Assembly (NCBI GenBank): GCA_036971475.1 | Contig: JBAIZL010000005.1 | Span: 247,018,323 to 247,082,322 of the forward strand | Length of the DNA stretch: 64,000 nt | Source of the DNA: Prosapia bicincta | Taxonomy: Eukaryota; Arthropoda; Insecta; Hemiptera; Cercopidae | Reading direction: 5' to 3' | Part shown: positions 12,540-23,940 of the stretch, piece by piece | How the letters are laid out: each line of letters starts with the position of its first letter | How positions within the stretch are numbered: the first letter of the stretch is position 1 | Translations under genes and position numbers: made by a program | Notes under the pieces: generated by a model | The model's input: the letters and a program-made list of their open reading frames with translations, nothing else | Databases searched by the model: none | What the model was told of the DNA's origin: nothing

Positions 12540-15280
12540 TAATATATGAAATTGTCAAAAACCGATCGGTTAGATAAAACTACCAACAATTATACACCGA
12601 GTGCAAATAGTCAACAAGTTGAATCGACCAATCACATTGCAGGGGCCCGGTGGGCCTACGCAAACGGTCTCAGTAAGACGTGAAGGCCCATATACCATGC
12701 TAAACCAATATATATATGATAGCCCACATAATGTGTTAAACAAATAAGCAAGCAAGCCTACATACATACTATGCTAGGCCAACATACTATGTCTGTAAAC
12801 CACAGGCCAAACCCTTATGACCTGAGCTATTTTCACCTCTTCTATCAGGTTGATCCTGGCAACCGTATAATATGGGAGGTACTATATGGTACATCTACCA
12901 ATGCATAACCTATCAAGCCCACGTAAAGGTTTATGACGTATCCGCGTTCGAGCGACTCAGGTATTAGGCCCTCCATAACTAGAGGGGGCAAGGGTTATGA
13001 TTGTCAAACTCAAAATTTGTCTATGCTACAAAATAATAAACAAAGCAATAAAGCCCCGTCGTTTCAGGGAATACGCTTGACCGTGTGTTAGACATGTACA
13101 GACATGCAGAGATAACGCATTATCTAAAAACCGCAACGGCTGCCGGCGACCACTATAGCAGGCATAAAAACCCGCACGGCTGTGTCGTTGTGAATTTAGG
13201 CACGTGTTTATGTTTTGATTACTGTATCGATTTATTATGTACTGTCGGCATACCAAGGCCTACATATAATCAGAAATCAGTGTAAATAATCAAATAGCCC
13301 CAACGGACATCTCCTATAGCTGTAAATGTATCTAGATATAAAGGTATATATGGAGAAACACTAATAATGAGGCCTATCACAAAACGTGAATAAATATATG
13401 TTATAAAACGATCCTAAGCCAACACGCATGCTATCATACATAGGCGTATATACCACGTTAAGCCTACATACATGATAGTACACATAACGTGTTAAACAAA
13501 CATACGTGTAAACCTGCATACATACAATGCCAAGCCGACGTACATGAATCCCTAAATGTGCCTACTATGTCGGTAAACCACCGGCCAAGGCCTATATGAT
13601 CTAAGCCTTACACACATTTACACCTCGTCTATCAGGTAGAACCTGGCAACCGTATAATACGGGAAGTACTATATGGTATAGCTAACAATGCATAACCTAT
13701 CACGCCCAAGACGGTCAACAAATATTACAATATAATTTAAAAAAGTTACGCAACCTATATACGAGTACATACAGTGCTAAGCCAACATCCAGGCATATAT
13801 ACTTTGTTAAAACAGCATTCAATATACTCTAAATAGCCATATATACGTTGTTAAACCAATATGCAGGTTAACCTATACACCCTGTATTAGGCCGATACCC
13901 CACACAGGCGTATATACTATGTTAGGCCCACATAATGCGTTAAACAAACATGTGTGTAAGCCAGCATACATATTATGCTAAGCCGACAAGGGTATACAAA
14001 TTATAACACAATATATCTAGCGCATAGTTTAGCTAAACGGCTATCACACACTATCCTACAAGCTGCCCACAAATTACCACATAATACCTGATCAATAACA
14101 CATAGTATCCGATGCACAACCAGACGAAGGGTTAACATATAGTATCCAGAGGCCTCGCTAATGATTAACACATTGTATCCATAAGGCCTACTATGTCGGT
14201 AAACCACAGGCCCAAGCTTATGTGATCAGAGCCTGACACACATTTTCATCCCGTCTATCAGGTAGAACCTCAGGCAGGTGACTGTATAATCTGGGAAGTA
14301 CTATATCGTATAGCTAACAATGCATAACCTATCACGCCCATGACGGTCAGCAAATAATACAATATAATTAAAAAAAAGTCACGCAGCCTATATACATACA
14401 ATACTAACCAATATAGGCATATATACTATATTAAACCAACATGCAATATACTCTAAATAGCCATATATACGCTGTTAAACAAATATGCGTGTAAACCTAC
14501 ATAAATACTATGGTAAGCCAACATGCATGCATGCTATCATACTGTGTTAAGCCTAAATACATAATAGAATACATAATGTGTTAAATATATATGTGTGTAA
14601 GTTTGCATAGATATTATGCTAAGAAGACATGGGCATACAAAGTATAACACATTATATCCAGTGTATAGTTTAACTAATTGATATCACACACTATCCCACA
14701 AGGTGCCCGCAAACTACCACATAATACCTGATACATAGCCCGGTTAACCATTATACATAGTATACGATGCAAATCACGACTAGGGCTAACAATATATCCA
14801 AACCATAGCCTGACTAGGGCTAACACATAGTATACGATGAGAAGTATGAATACATAATATCCGTTGCATAGCTCGGCTAAAGCTCGTCATATAGCACCCG
14901 AAGTATAGCTTGACAAACACATAGCATCTCATGAGTGGCGTGATATAAGGTAACACATAGTATCCGATACACAACCTAGGATCGAATATGACGTCATCCG
15001 GGTGGAGAACAAGATGGCTGTAATGGTCAAAAGGGCTATGGCCCGTGTAGGCTAGATCAAATAACCAACGTTTCAACTAAACTACTGTCATACGCGTAGT
15101 TTAACCAACCAACATACGCGAAGTTCAAACGAACAGCACCGACACCAAGTCCAAATAGGCTATGGCGGCTATGCCCAGATCAGCGTTTCAGCTAATCAAA
15201 ATGAAAAACCTACGCTAATCAACCAACATCTACACCGAGGTCAAATGGGTTATGGTTAGCGACGGCACTGGCAAAAGCTT
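12540..15280. repeat. Repeat zone C of element 1 left arm
   Basis: Diverged short repeats rich in ACATACATACTATGCTA, AATGTGTTAAACAAA and AACACATAGTATCC words fill the zone. A longer block containing ATCAGGT, ACCGTATAATA, a GGGAGGTACTATATGG-like word and AATGCATAACCTATCA recurs near 12,846, 13,634 and 14,263, so a higher-order period of 0.6-0.8 kb is superimposed. Reading frames here (for example 14,001-14,207, -) are translations of repeats and have mirror copies in the other arms. They are not supported as genes. Confidence 0.7.
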
Positions 15281-16215
15281 TAAGCCTTAGACATAATTAT
15301 AGCTATCAACGCATACCAAAATAGCTATGCAGAAACCGTCAAGGCCATTACACATATTGTCCAGGTATGTTCTCCATCAAACCGAGACTTTAGACACCAT
15401 CTCTGTAAAACAGCTACCAAATTATACTCTACCACAATAGGTATGTCAAAACTGTTACCGGCTCATAATCTAAGACAGTGGTTACGTAACGCCCTTTATC
15501 AATTTAAGACCTTAAGCGATATCTTCGTAAAGACAGCCACAATAGTTACGTTAGAACTACCGCTGCTCACCCTACCATAATAGCTACGTACAGACGGCTA
15601 ATATTGTATAACCTATCACAAGACTTATGTAAAAACAGCTATGCATAACCTGTCACACAATAACTGCGTAAAGGCAGCTAACAAGGCCTACCCTTTTAAA
15701 ATAGCTACGAAAAGATAACATCCAATACATACCCTATCATAATAGCTATGTAAAGACAATAAATGCGTAAAGGCAGCTAACAATGCCTACCCCATTAAAA
15801 TAGCTACGAAAAGATAACAACCAATACATAACTTATCATAATAGCTATGTAAAGACAGCTAAAGATGCATAACCTACCTCAGTAATGATTGCTATTAAAT
15901 AATGAACCATTACACTAGCCACGTAAAGACAGCTACCAACATCACAATAGCTACGTAAAAACAGTTATCGATCCGTGACCAAGATAATACTTACGTAAGA
16001 CCTATATCAGTGCTAAGACAATAGCTCCGTAAGGAAAACCTACCACTTCATGAACTGCGACAACAGCAAGGTGTGGACGGCTACCAATACATTACTTATC
16101 ACAGCTACCAACACATAACTCGTCACACTAGCTAAGTAAATAGCGCGACGATTGAATAGCCTATCACACAGGCTAATTGAGGGTCACTAACTAAACCATC
16201 ACAATATCTCTGTAC
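15281..16215. repeat. Repeat zone D of element 1 left arm
   Basis: Units of about 40-50 bp built around AATAGCTACGTAAAGACAGC and AATGCATAACCTATCACA recur with substitutions. The zone abuts the central module. Its mirror copies are at 16,823-17,735 and 17,890-18,850, and in element 2 at about 45,000-45,900. Confidence 0.7.
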
Positions 16216-16261
16216 ATGGCAGATGGCGTGATGATCCTCATCTTTATCGCACACCTAACAG

Positions 16262-16513
16262 TAGGTTAGGTTAGAAGCACTCTGGCAGGCTTAGGTTAGT
16301 GGGTTGAAAATAATTTTTTCTAAAAACTACCCCTCTAGACGTGGTTGAACACCCAAAAGTAGGTTAGGTTAGAAGCACTCTGGCTAGCTTAGGTTAGCGG
16401 GTTGAAAATAATTTTTTCTAAAAACTACCCCTCTAGACGTGGTTGAACCCTCCCCCAAGGCTACGATCAAGGTCACATCGACCGCCTGCATCATCCAAAA
16501 CCACCCCTAACTT
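16262..16513 (-). repeat. Central module, left of the spacer (element 1)
   Basis: This is the inverse of the terminal module. It reads toward the centre through GTAGGTTAGGTTAG, GCTTAGGTTAG, AATAATTTTTTCTAAAAACT, ACCCCTCTAGACGTGGTT and finally GCATCATCCAAAACCACCCC. A partial copy precedes the complete one. It shows that the arm is bordered on both sides by inverted versions of one module. Confidence 0.75.
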
Positions 16514-16564
16514 TCAAAGGTTGGTCGTATCTCCATCACGGGCATCACTGACCTGTGGTTGTAG
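16514..16564. other. 51-bp unique spacer at the symmetry centre of element 1
   Basis: This is the only central sequence of element 1 not present in inverted form. It begins TCAAAGGTTGG and ends CTGTGGTTGTAG, and is bordered by CCCCTAACTT and AAGTTAGGGG. The same 51-bp sequence lies at 44,655-44,705 in element 2, so the centre is a defined part of the element. Confidence 0.85.
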
Positions 16565-18850
16565 AAGTTAGGGGTGGTTTTGGATGATGCAGGCGGTCGA
16601 TGTGACCTTGATCGTAGCCTTGGGGGAGGGTTCAACCACGTCTAGAGGGGTAGTTTTTAGAAAAAATTATTTTCAACCCGCTAACCTAAGCTAGCCAGAG
16701 TGCTTCTAACCTAACCTACTTTTGGGTGTTCAACCACGTCTAGAGGGGTAGTTTTTAGAAAAAATTATTTTCAACCCACTAACCTAAGCCTGCCAGAGTG
16801 CTTCTAACCTAACCTACTGTTAGGTGTGCGATAAAGATGAGGATCATCACGCCATCTGCCATGTACAGAGATATTGTGATGGTTTAGTTAGTGACCCTCA
16901 ATTAGCCTGTGTGATAGGCTATTCAATCGTCGCGCTATTTACTTAGCTAGTGTGACGAGTTATGTGTTGGTAGCTGTGATAAGTAATGTATTGGTAGCCG
17001 TCCACACCTTGCTGTTGTCGTAGTTCATGAAGTGGTAGGTTTTCCTTACGGAGCTATTGTCTTAGCACTGATATAGGTCTTACGTAAGTATTATCTTGGT
17101 CACGGATCGATAACTGTTTTTACGTAGCTATTGTGATGTTGGTAGCTGTCTTTACGTGGCTAGTGTAATGGTTCATTATTTAATAGCAATCATTACTGAG
17201 GTAGGTTATGCATCTTTAGCTGTCTTTACATAGCTATTATGATAAGTTATGTATTGGTTGTTATCTTTTCGTAGCTATTTTAATGGGGTAGGCATTGTTA
17301 GCTGCCTTTACGCATTTATTGTCTTTACATAGCTATTATGATAGGGTATGTATTGGATGTTATCTTTTCGTAGCTATTTTAAAAGGGTAGGCCTTGTTAG
17401 CTGCCTTTACGCAGTTATTGTGTGACAGGTTATGCATAGCTGTTTTTACATAAGTCTTGTGATAGGTTATACAATATTAGCCGTCTGTACGTAGCTATTA
17501 TGGTAGGGTGAGCAGCGGTAGTTCTAACGTAACTATTGTGGCTGTCTTTACGAAGATATCGCTTAAGGTCTTAAATTGATAAAGGGCGTTACGTAACCAC
17601 TGTCTTAGATTATGAGCCGGTAACAGTTTTGACATACCTATTGTGGTAGAGTATAATTTGGTAGCTGTTTTACAGAGATGGTGTCTAAAGTCTCGGTTTG
17701 ATGGAGAACATACCTGGACAATATGTGTAATGGCCTTGACGGTTTACTAACCTAAGCTAGCCAGAGTGCTTCTAACCTAACCTACTGTTGGGTGTTCAAC
17801 CACGTCTAGAGGGGTAGTTTTTAGAAAAAAATTATTTTCAACCCACTAACCTAAGCTAGCCAGAGTGCTTCTAACCTAACCTACTGTTAGGTGTGCGATA
17901 AAGATGAGGATCATCACGCCATCTGCCATGTACAGAGATATTGTGATGGTTTAGTTAGTGACCCTCAATTAGCCTGTGTGATAGGCTATTCAATCGTAGC
18001 GCTATTTACTTAGCTAGTGTGACGAGTTATGTGTTGGTAGCTGTAATAAGTAATGTATTGGTAGCCGTCCACACCTTGCTGTTTTCGTAGTTCATGAAGT
18101 GGTAGGTTTTCCTTACGGAGCTATTGTCTTAGCACTGATATAGGTCTTACGTAAGTATTATCTTGGTCACGGATCGATAACTGTTTTTACGTAGCTATTG
18201 TGGTGTTGGTAGCTGTCTTTACGTGGCTAGTGTAATGGTTCATTATTTAATAGCAATCATTACTGAGTTAGGTTATGCATCTTTAGCTGTCTTTACATAG
18301 CTATTATGATAAGTTATGTATTGGTTGTTATCTTTTCGTAGCTATTTTAATGGGGTAGGCATTGTTAGCTGCCTTTACGCATTTATTGTCTTTACATAGC
18401 TAATATGATAGGGTATGTATTGGATGTTATCTTTTCGTAGCTATTTTAATGGGGTAGGCCTTGTTGGCTGCCTTTACGCAGTTATTGTGTGACAGGTTAT
18501 GCATAGCTGTTTTTACATAAGTCTTGTGATAGGTTATACAATATTAACCGTCTGTACGTGGCTATTATGGTAGGGTGAGCAGCGGTGGCTCTAACGTAAC
18601 TATTGTGATATAGTATGGATTGGTAGCTGTCTTTACGAAGATATCTCTTAAGGTCTTAAATTGATAAAGGGCGTTACGTAACCACTGTCTTAGATTATGA
18701 GCCGGTAACAGTTTTGACATACCTATTGTGGTAGAGTATAATTTGTTAGCTGTTTTACAGAGATGGTGTCTAAAGTCTCGGTTTGATGGAGAACATACCT
18801 GGACAATATGTGTAATGGCCTTGACGGTTTCTGCATAGCTATTTTGGTAT
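16565..18850 (+). repeat. Inner right arm of element 1 with 1.07-kb tandem duplication
   Basis: After the central module (16,565-16,822) comes zone D (to about 17,735). The sequence then jumps back, near 17,747, to a second central module and a second zone D (to about 18,850). Landmarks such as GTGCGATAAAGATGAGG recur about 1,067 bp apart. Element 2 carries only one copy of this segment, so the duplication belongs to element 1. Confidence 0.8.
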
Positions 18851-21300
18851 GCGTTGATAGCTATAATTATGTCTAAGGCTTAAAGCTTTTGCCAGTGCCT
18901 TCGCTAACCATAACCCATTTGACCTCGGTGTAGATGTTGGTTGATTAGCGTAAGTTTTTCATTTTGATTAGCTGATACGTTGATCTGGGCATAGCCGCCA
19001 TAGCCTATTTGGACTTGGTGTCAATGCTGTTCGTTTGAACTTCACGTGTGTTGGTTGGTTAAACTACGCGTATGACAGTAGTTTAGTTGAAACGTTGGTT
19101 ATTTGATCTAGCCTACACAGGCCATAGCCCCTTTTGAAGTCGGTATCAACATTGCCACCATCTTGTTCTCCACCTGAATGACGTCATATTCGATCCTAGG
19201 TTGTGTATCGGATACTATGTGTTACCTTATATCACGCCGCTCATGAAATGCTGTGTGTTTGTCAAGCTATACTCAGGGTGCTATATGACGAACTTTAGCC
19301 GAGCTATGCAACGGATATTATGTGTTACTTTGTATTCATACTTCTCATCGGATACTATGTGTTAGCCGTAGTCAGGCTATGGTTTGAATATGTTGTGTTA
19401 GCCCTAGTCGTGACTTGCATCGGCCGCTATGCGTTAATGATTATCCGGGCTATGTATCAGGTATTATGTGGTAATTTGTGGGCAGCTTGTAGGTTAGTGT
19501 GTGATATCCATTAGCTAAACTATGCACCGAATATAATGTGTTATACTTTGTAGGTCCATGTCTTCTTAGCATAATATCTATGCTGGCTTACACACATATG
19601 TGTTTAACACATTATGTATTCTATTATGTATTTGGGCTTAACATAGTATGATAGCATGCATGTTGGCTTACCATAGTATTTATGTAGGTTTACACGCATA
19701 TTTGTTTAACAGCGTATATATGGCTATTTAGATTATATTGCATGTTGGTTTAACATAGTATATATGCCTATATTGGTTAGCACTGTATGTATATAGGTTG
19801 CGCGACTTTTTTAATTATATTGTAGTATTTGCTGACCGTCATGGGCGTGATAGGTTATGCATTGTTAGCTATACGATATAGTACTTCCCGTATTATACAG
19901 CCGCCTGCCCGAGGTTCTACCTGATAGACGGGGTAAAAATGTGTGTCGGACTCTGATCATATAAGCTTGGGCCTGTGGTTTACCGACATAGTAGGCCTTA
20001 TGGATACAACGTGTTAATCGTTAGCGAGGCCTCTGGATACTATATATTAAACCTTCGTCAGGCTATGCATTGGATACTATGTGTTATTGATCAGGTATTA
20101 TGTGGTACCTGTAGGATAGTGTGTGATAGCCGTTTAGCTAAACTATGCAGTGGATATAATGTGTTCAGGCCCTTGTCGGCCTAGCATAATATGTATGGTG
20201 GCTTACACATGTTTGTTTAACGCGATATGTAGGCCTATCATAGTATATACGCCTATCTATGATAGCATGCATGTTGGCTTACCAGAGTATTTATTTGGTT
20301 TACACGCATATTTATTTAACACACTATATGGGGCAATCACGTATCCAGGCCTAACATAGTATATAAGCCTATGTAGGATAGCATCCATGTTGGTTAGCAT
20401 TGTATTTATGTGAGTTTACACGCGTATCTGTTTAGCACAGTATGTAGGCTTAGCATATTATTTATGTGGGTTTACAAGCGTTTTTGTTTAACACACTATA
20501 TAAGATATCATTCATCCAGGCTTAACATATTATATAGGCATATGTGGGTAACGGGACTATTGGCCTAATACAGGATGTATATGGGTTAACCTGCATATTG
20601 GTTTAACAACGTTATGGCTATTTAGAGTATATTGCATGCTGGTTTAACAAAGTATATATGCCTGAATGTTGGCTTAGCACTGTATGTATATATAGGTTGC
20701 GTAACTTTTTTTAATTATATTGTAATATTTGTTGACCGTCATGGGCTTGATAGGTTATGCATTGGTAGATGTACCTTATAGTACTTCCCATATTATACGA
20801 TTGCCAGGTTCTACCTGATATATGAGGTGAAACTATCTCTGTTCATATAGGCTGTGGCCAGTGATTTACCGACATAGTAGGCGCATTTAGGGATTCATGT
20901 ATGTAGGCCTAGCATAGTATGTATGCAAGCTTGCGTATTTGTTTAACACATTATGTGGTCTATCGTATATATTGGTTTAGCTATACCTTATTATACGGTT
21001 GCCTGCCCGTGGTTCTGCCTGATATATGAGGTGAAACTATCTCAGTTCATATAGGCTTTGGCCGGTGATTTACCGACATAGTATGTCGGCCTAGCATAGT
21101 ATGTATGTAGGCTTGCATATTTGTTTAACACATTATGTGGGCTGTCATATATATTGGTTTAACACGTTATATAGGCCTTCTCGTCTTACATTGACCGTTT
21201 ACGTAGGCCTACCGGGCCCCTGCGTTGTGATTGGTCTATTCAACTTGTTGACTATTTGAACTCTATGTAGGTCGTTGGTCGTTTGATCTAACCGATCATT
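18851..21300. repeat. Repeat zone C of element 1 right arm
   Basis: This is the mirror of the left zone C. It contains a frame at 19,975-20,184 whose translation equals the frames at 43,781-43,990 and 47,017-47,226 in element 2 but differs from its own left-arm counterpart at 14,001-14,207. Near 20,750 the counterpart of about 0.8 kb present in element 2 (about 47,600-48,400) is missing. Both edges of the gap carry the recurring GATAGGTTATGCATTG word. Confidence 0.7.
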
Positions 21301-21354
21301 TTTTGGTAATTTCATATATTATTTGATAACCACCCCCACTTGATGCCTGAATCC

Positions 21355-22470
21355 AGGGTTACTTTACCTATCGGCTGGCTTCGAGATGGCTTTTACCTGA
21401 GTCCTTGCTCCGTGTTTGCTTTACCTATGGTCTAACTCCATGGTAGCTTTACCTAGGCCCCGACTCCGTGGTAGCTTTACCGATGGTCTGCCTCAATGGT
21501 AGCTTTACCTAGGGCCTGGCCGGCTCTACCTCAGGCCCGACTCCTCGGTTACTTTACCTATGGTCTGACACCTGGATGGCTTTACTTAAGGGCAGGCTTC
21601 GGGTTGGCTAGGCCTAGCTCCTGGGGGCTTTACCTCTAGCACGACTCCAGGTGTGACTTTACCGAAGGTCCGACACCTGGATGGCTTTACCTAAGGGTCG
21701 GCCTAAGGGATGGCTTTTCCTGAGGCCTTGCTCCACAGATAGCTTTACCTAAGACTTGGTGGAGGTATTTCTCTTGGTAGTTGATATAGCAACCGTCCTA
21801 GCCCTGCTCTTGTGTAGCTTTACTTATAGGCTGACTGCATTGTTTATTATTTTAGTAGCATTGACAAATTTTGAGTTTGCCAATCATATACCCCTGGGCC
21901 CCTCATCACCCATATCATTTAGGGTAGACCACTATAGTTAGGGCGAGCCTACTACTTGCCTAGACTCGCTCGGGCGCTGATACGTCATCAGATAACCATT
22001 AAATCTTTCCAAAGTTACCCCCACCACCCAGGCTATTCCAGGGTTACTTTACCTAAGGGTCGGCCTTGAGATGTCTTTACCCGAGGGCTAGCTCCGTGTT
22101 GGCTTTACCTAAGGCCTAGCTGCTGGGTGGCTGGGCTCGGATTGGCTTTAACCGAGACCGTGCTCCGTGTTAGCTTTACCCGCTCCTAGGCGGTGTTACC
22201 TCAAGCGCCGGTTCGGGAGTGGCTTTTACCTAGGACCCCGATTATTTTTGACAATCGGCCCTCAGGTGAACCCTCCCACACAGCCTACCATAATGGACTA
22301 CACATATCCCGTACGGTCATTTGATCCAACCGATCGATTTTCGGCTGTTTCATATTTTATTTAAATCCGTGTTAGCTTTACCTAAGGCCTAGCTGCTGGG
22401 TGGCTAGGCTCGGATTGGCTTTAACCGAGAGCGTGCTCCTTATTGGCTCTACCTTGGCGGCTTTAACTAA
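21355..22470 (-). repeat. Mirror minisatellite, partly rearranged (element 1, right)
   Basis: TAGCTTTACC units (the inverse of GGTAAAGCTA) run from 21,355 to about 21,756, and again as shorter runs near 22,030-22,240 and 22,365-22,470. A conserved block at 21,855-21,985 separates the runs. Unit order is less regular than in the left arm. Confidence 0.75.
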
Positions 22471-22838
22471 TGCCCGGGTGGATTTTACCTAGGACCCCGA
22501 TTATTTTTGGCTATCTGAAAACAGGTGAACCCGCCCCCACAACGGTCCATAATAGACTTTAACCATACCATATACGGTCATTTGATTCAACCGATCGATT
22601 TTCGGCAATTTCATATTTTTTGTAAAAACTACCCCTAGGTAAACCACCCCCGCAACGGTCCAAAAGGGCCTCTACACGTATCCCGTACTGTCTGTTGATC
22701 CAACCGATCGTTTTTTGGCAATTTCGTATTTTTTGTAAAAACTACCCCTACGTGAAACTACCCCTCAGCAGCCCGTAATAGACTCTAAACTCACCCTGTC
22801 GGTCAAGACACAATTTTCCAAAATTTTTTCGAAAACTA

Positions 22839-22873
22839 CCCCCCACCCCCAATCCACCCCGGGGCTGCCCCCG
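22839..22873 (-). other. G-quadruplex-type motif, complementary strand (element 1, right)
   Basis: This C-rich mirror of the left motif has several runs of four to five C within 35 bp. It lies about 410 bp inside the right end, as the left motif lies about 410 bp inside the left end. Confidence 0.7.
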
Positions 22874-22959
22874 GAGATGGTCCTGAACGTAGCCGAGGTC
22901 ACCCCCAACACGTATGTTAGGCTGGGTTAGATCCATTTTGGCTAGCTTAGGTTAGTTGG

Positions 22960-23245
22960 CCGGAATTTATTTTTTTTCGAAAAACTACCCCCTACCCCTC
23001 TGGACGTGTTCAAAACCACCCCCAAAGCTACGGTCAGGGTCGCGACGTCCGCCCGCATCATCCGAACCCACCCCTATAGTCCTAGGTTACGTAGCGGCCG
23101 ATTTTTTTTTTTTTTTCGAAAAACTACCCCCTACCCCCCTGAACGTGGTCGAAACCACCCCTTGGTCTGGGGTCACGGCTGGGGTGACCTTGAGCATCAT
23201 CCAAAACTACCCCTATAGTCCTAGGTTACGTAGCGGCCAAGTTAG
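22960..23245 (-). repeat. Terminal modules, right end of element 1
   Basis: Inverted copies of the two left terminal modules, including a T16 run before CGAAAAACTACC. The tandem duplication break lies inside this module at 23,090-23,093. Confidence 0.8.
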
Positions 23246-23280
23246 GGGTGGGTCCGCGCCCAAGTATCACAACTTCTACT

Positions 23281-23286
23281 TTTGTG
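23281..23286. repeat. Right target-site duplication of element 1 (TTTGTG)
   Basis: This matches the hexamer at 11,011-11,016 and abuts the CTTCTACT end of element 1. Confidence 0.85.
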
Positions 23287-23604
23287 TATTATTTTAAATA
23301 TGTTTCTTTTCAGCTGACTATTGAAATGACATGTGTGACTATATCTTGACCATACATAATTGATAAACCAATTTTGGGGAGTTTATGCTTGTTTTCAATA
23401 GTAGTCAGCGGGAACAGGCTTGTTTTGGGCCTGGCCCTATGAGCGGGAAATATACACGTAACTCAGGGAGTTTAGCACGGTTTAACAAGCGGGGTGATTT
23501 TCAGATGTTTGGTTTGTTTATAAATAAGTTTTTTAAACAACAAATTTTGGTATTCTGCGAGTAGGGATATCAACAAACAAATAAAAGGTAGGGAGGGACG
23601 TTGC

Positions 23605-23605
<1 letters not shown>

Positions 23606-23649
<44 letters not shown>

Positions 23650-23673
23650 ACACATACACACACACACACACAC

Positions 23674-23740
<67 letters not shown>
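23606..23740. repeat. (CA)n(TA)n microsatellite
   Basis: A CA tract followed by a TA tract. The duplicate at about 30,063-30,192 is a few bases shorter. Frames on the minus strand are repeat-derived Cys/Val and Ile/Tyr. Confidence 0.95.
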
Positions 23741-23742
<2 letters not shown>

Positions 23743-23752
23743 GGCGAATATG

Positions 23753-23940
23753 CAGAATACATCCGTTCATTTTGTAGTGAATAAAACACAGTTTCAACGT
23801 TTTACCAGAATCTCATCTAGCATTGACAACGTGAACCCAACTAAAGTTGAAACTCGCATCCGAAGTAAACCTCGTCAATGCTAGTTGTGATTTTGGCGAA
23901 ACGTCGGATCTGCGTTTTTATCCACTACAGTAGTAGTCCA
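23753..23940. repeat. Imperfect hairpin repeat with GAAACGTCGGA motif
   Basis: The left arm (from CAGAATACATCCGTTCATT) and right arm (through TCAATGCTAG, GGCGAAACGTCGGA and CCACTACAG) pair with about one mismatch in five. It lies against a TA tract. It is related to the hairpin at 28,170-28,372 and the half-copy at 61,436-61,579. Such CGAAACGTC motifs are common at termini of Penelope-like and allied elements, so this may be a solo end, but that assignment is inferred. A duplicate is at about 30,206-30,393. Confidence 0.55.

Larger units (their letters stand above)
11017..23280. mobile_element. Palindromic element 1, 12.3 kb
   Basis: Two long inverted arms (11,017-16,513 and 16,565-23,280) face each other across a 51-bp spacer. 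The outer ends read AGTAGAAG inward from both sides and are flanked by TTTGTG duplications, so the unit inserted as one piece. The arms are GC-richer than the surroundings and consist of repeat zones in mirror order: terminal modules, G-run motifs, a GGTAAAGCTA minisatellite, a zone of diverged repeats and a second repeat zone next to the centre. Small reading frames occur by chance inside the repeats; none has a protein motif. The right arm is longer because of an internal 1.07-kb duplication, partly offset by a deletion of about 0.8 kb. The structure is foldback-like. AG ends with 6-bp duplications resemble those described for Polintons, but no Polinton gene is present. Confidence 0.85.

Noticed and set aside
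22956..23297. 113-codon frame rich in Pro and Thr at the right end of element 1
   Set aside because: Translation of the GC-rich module; frame length and start differ between copies and no motif is present.
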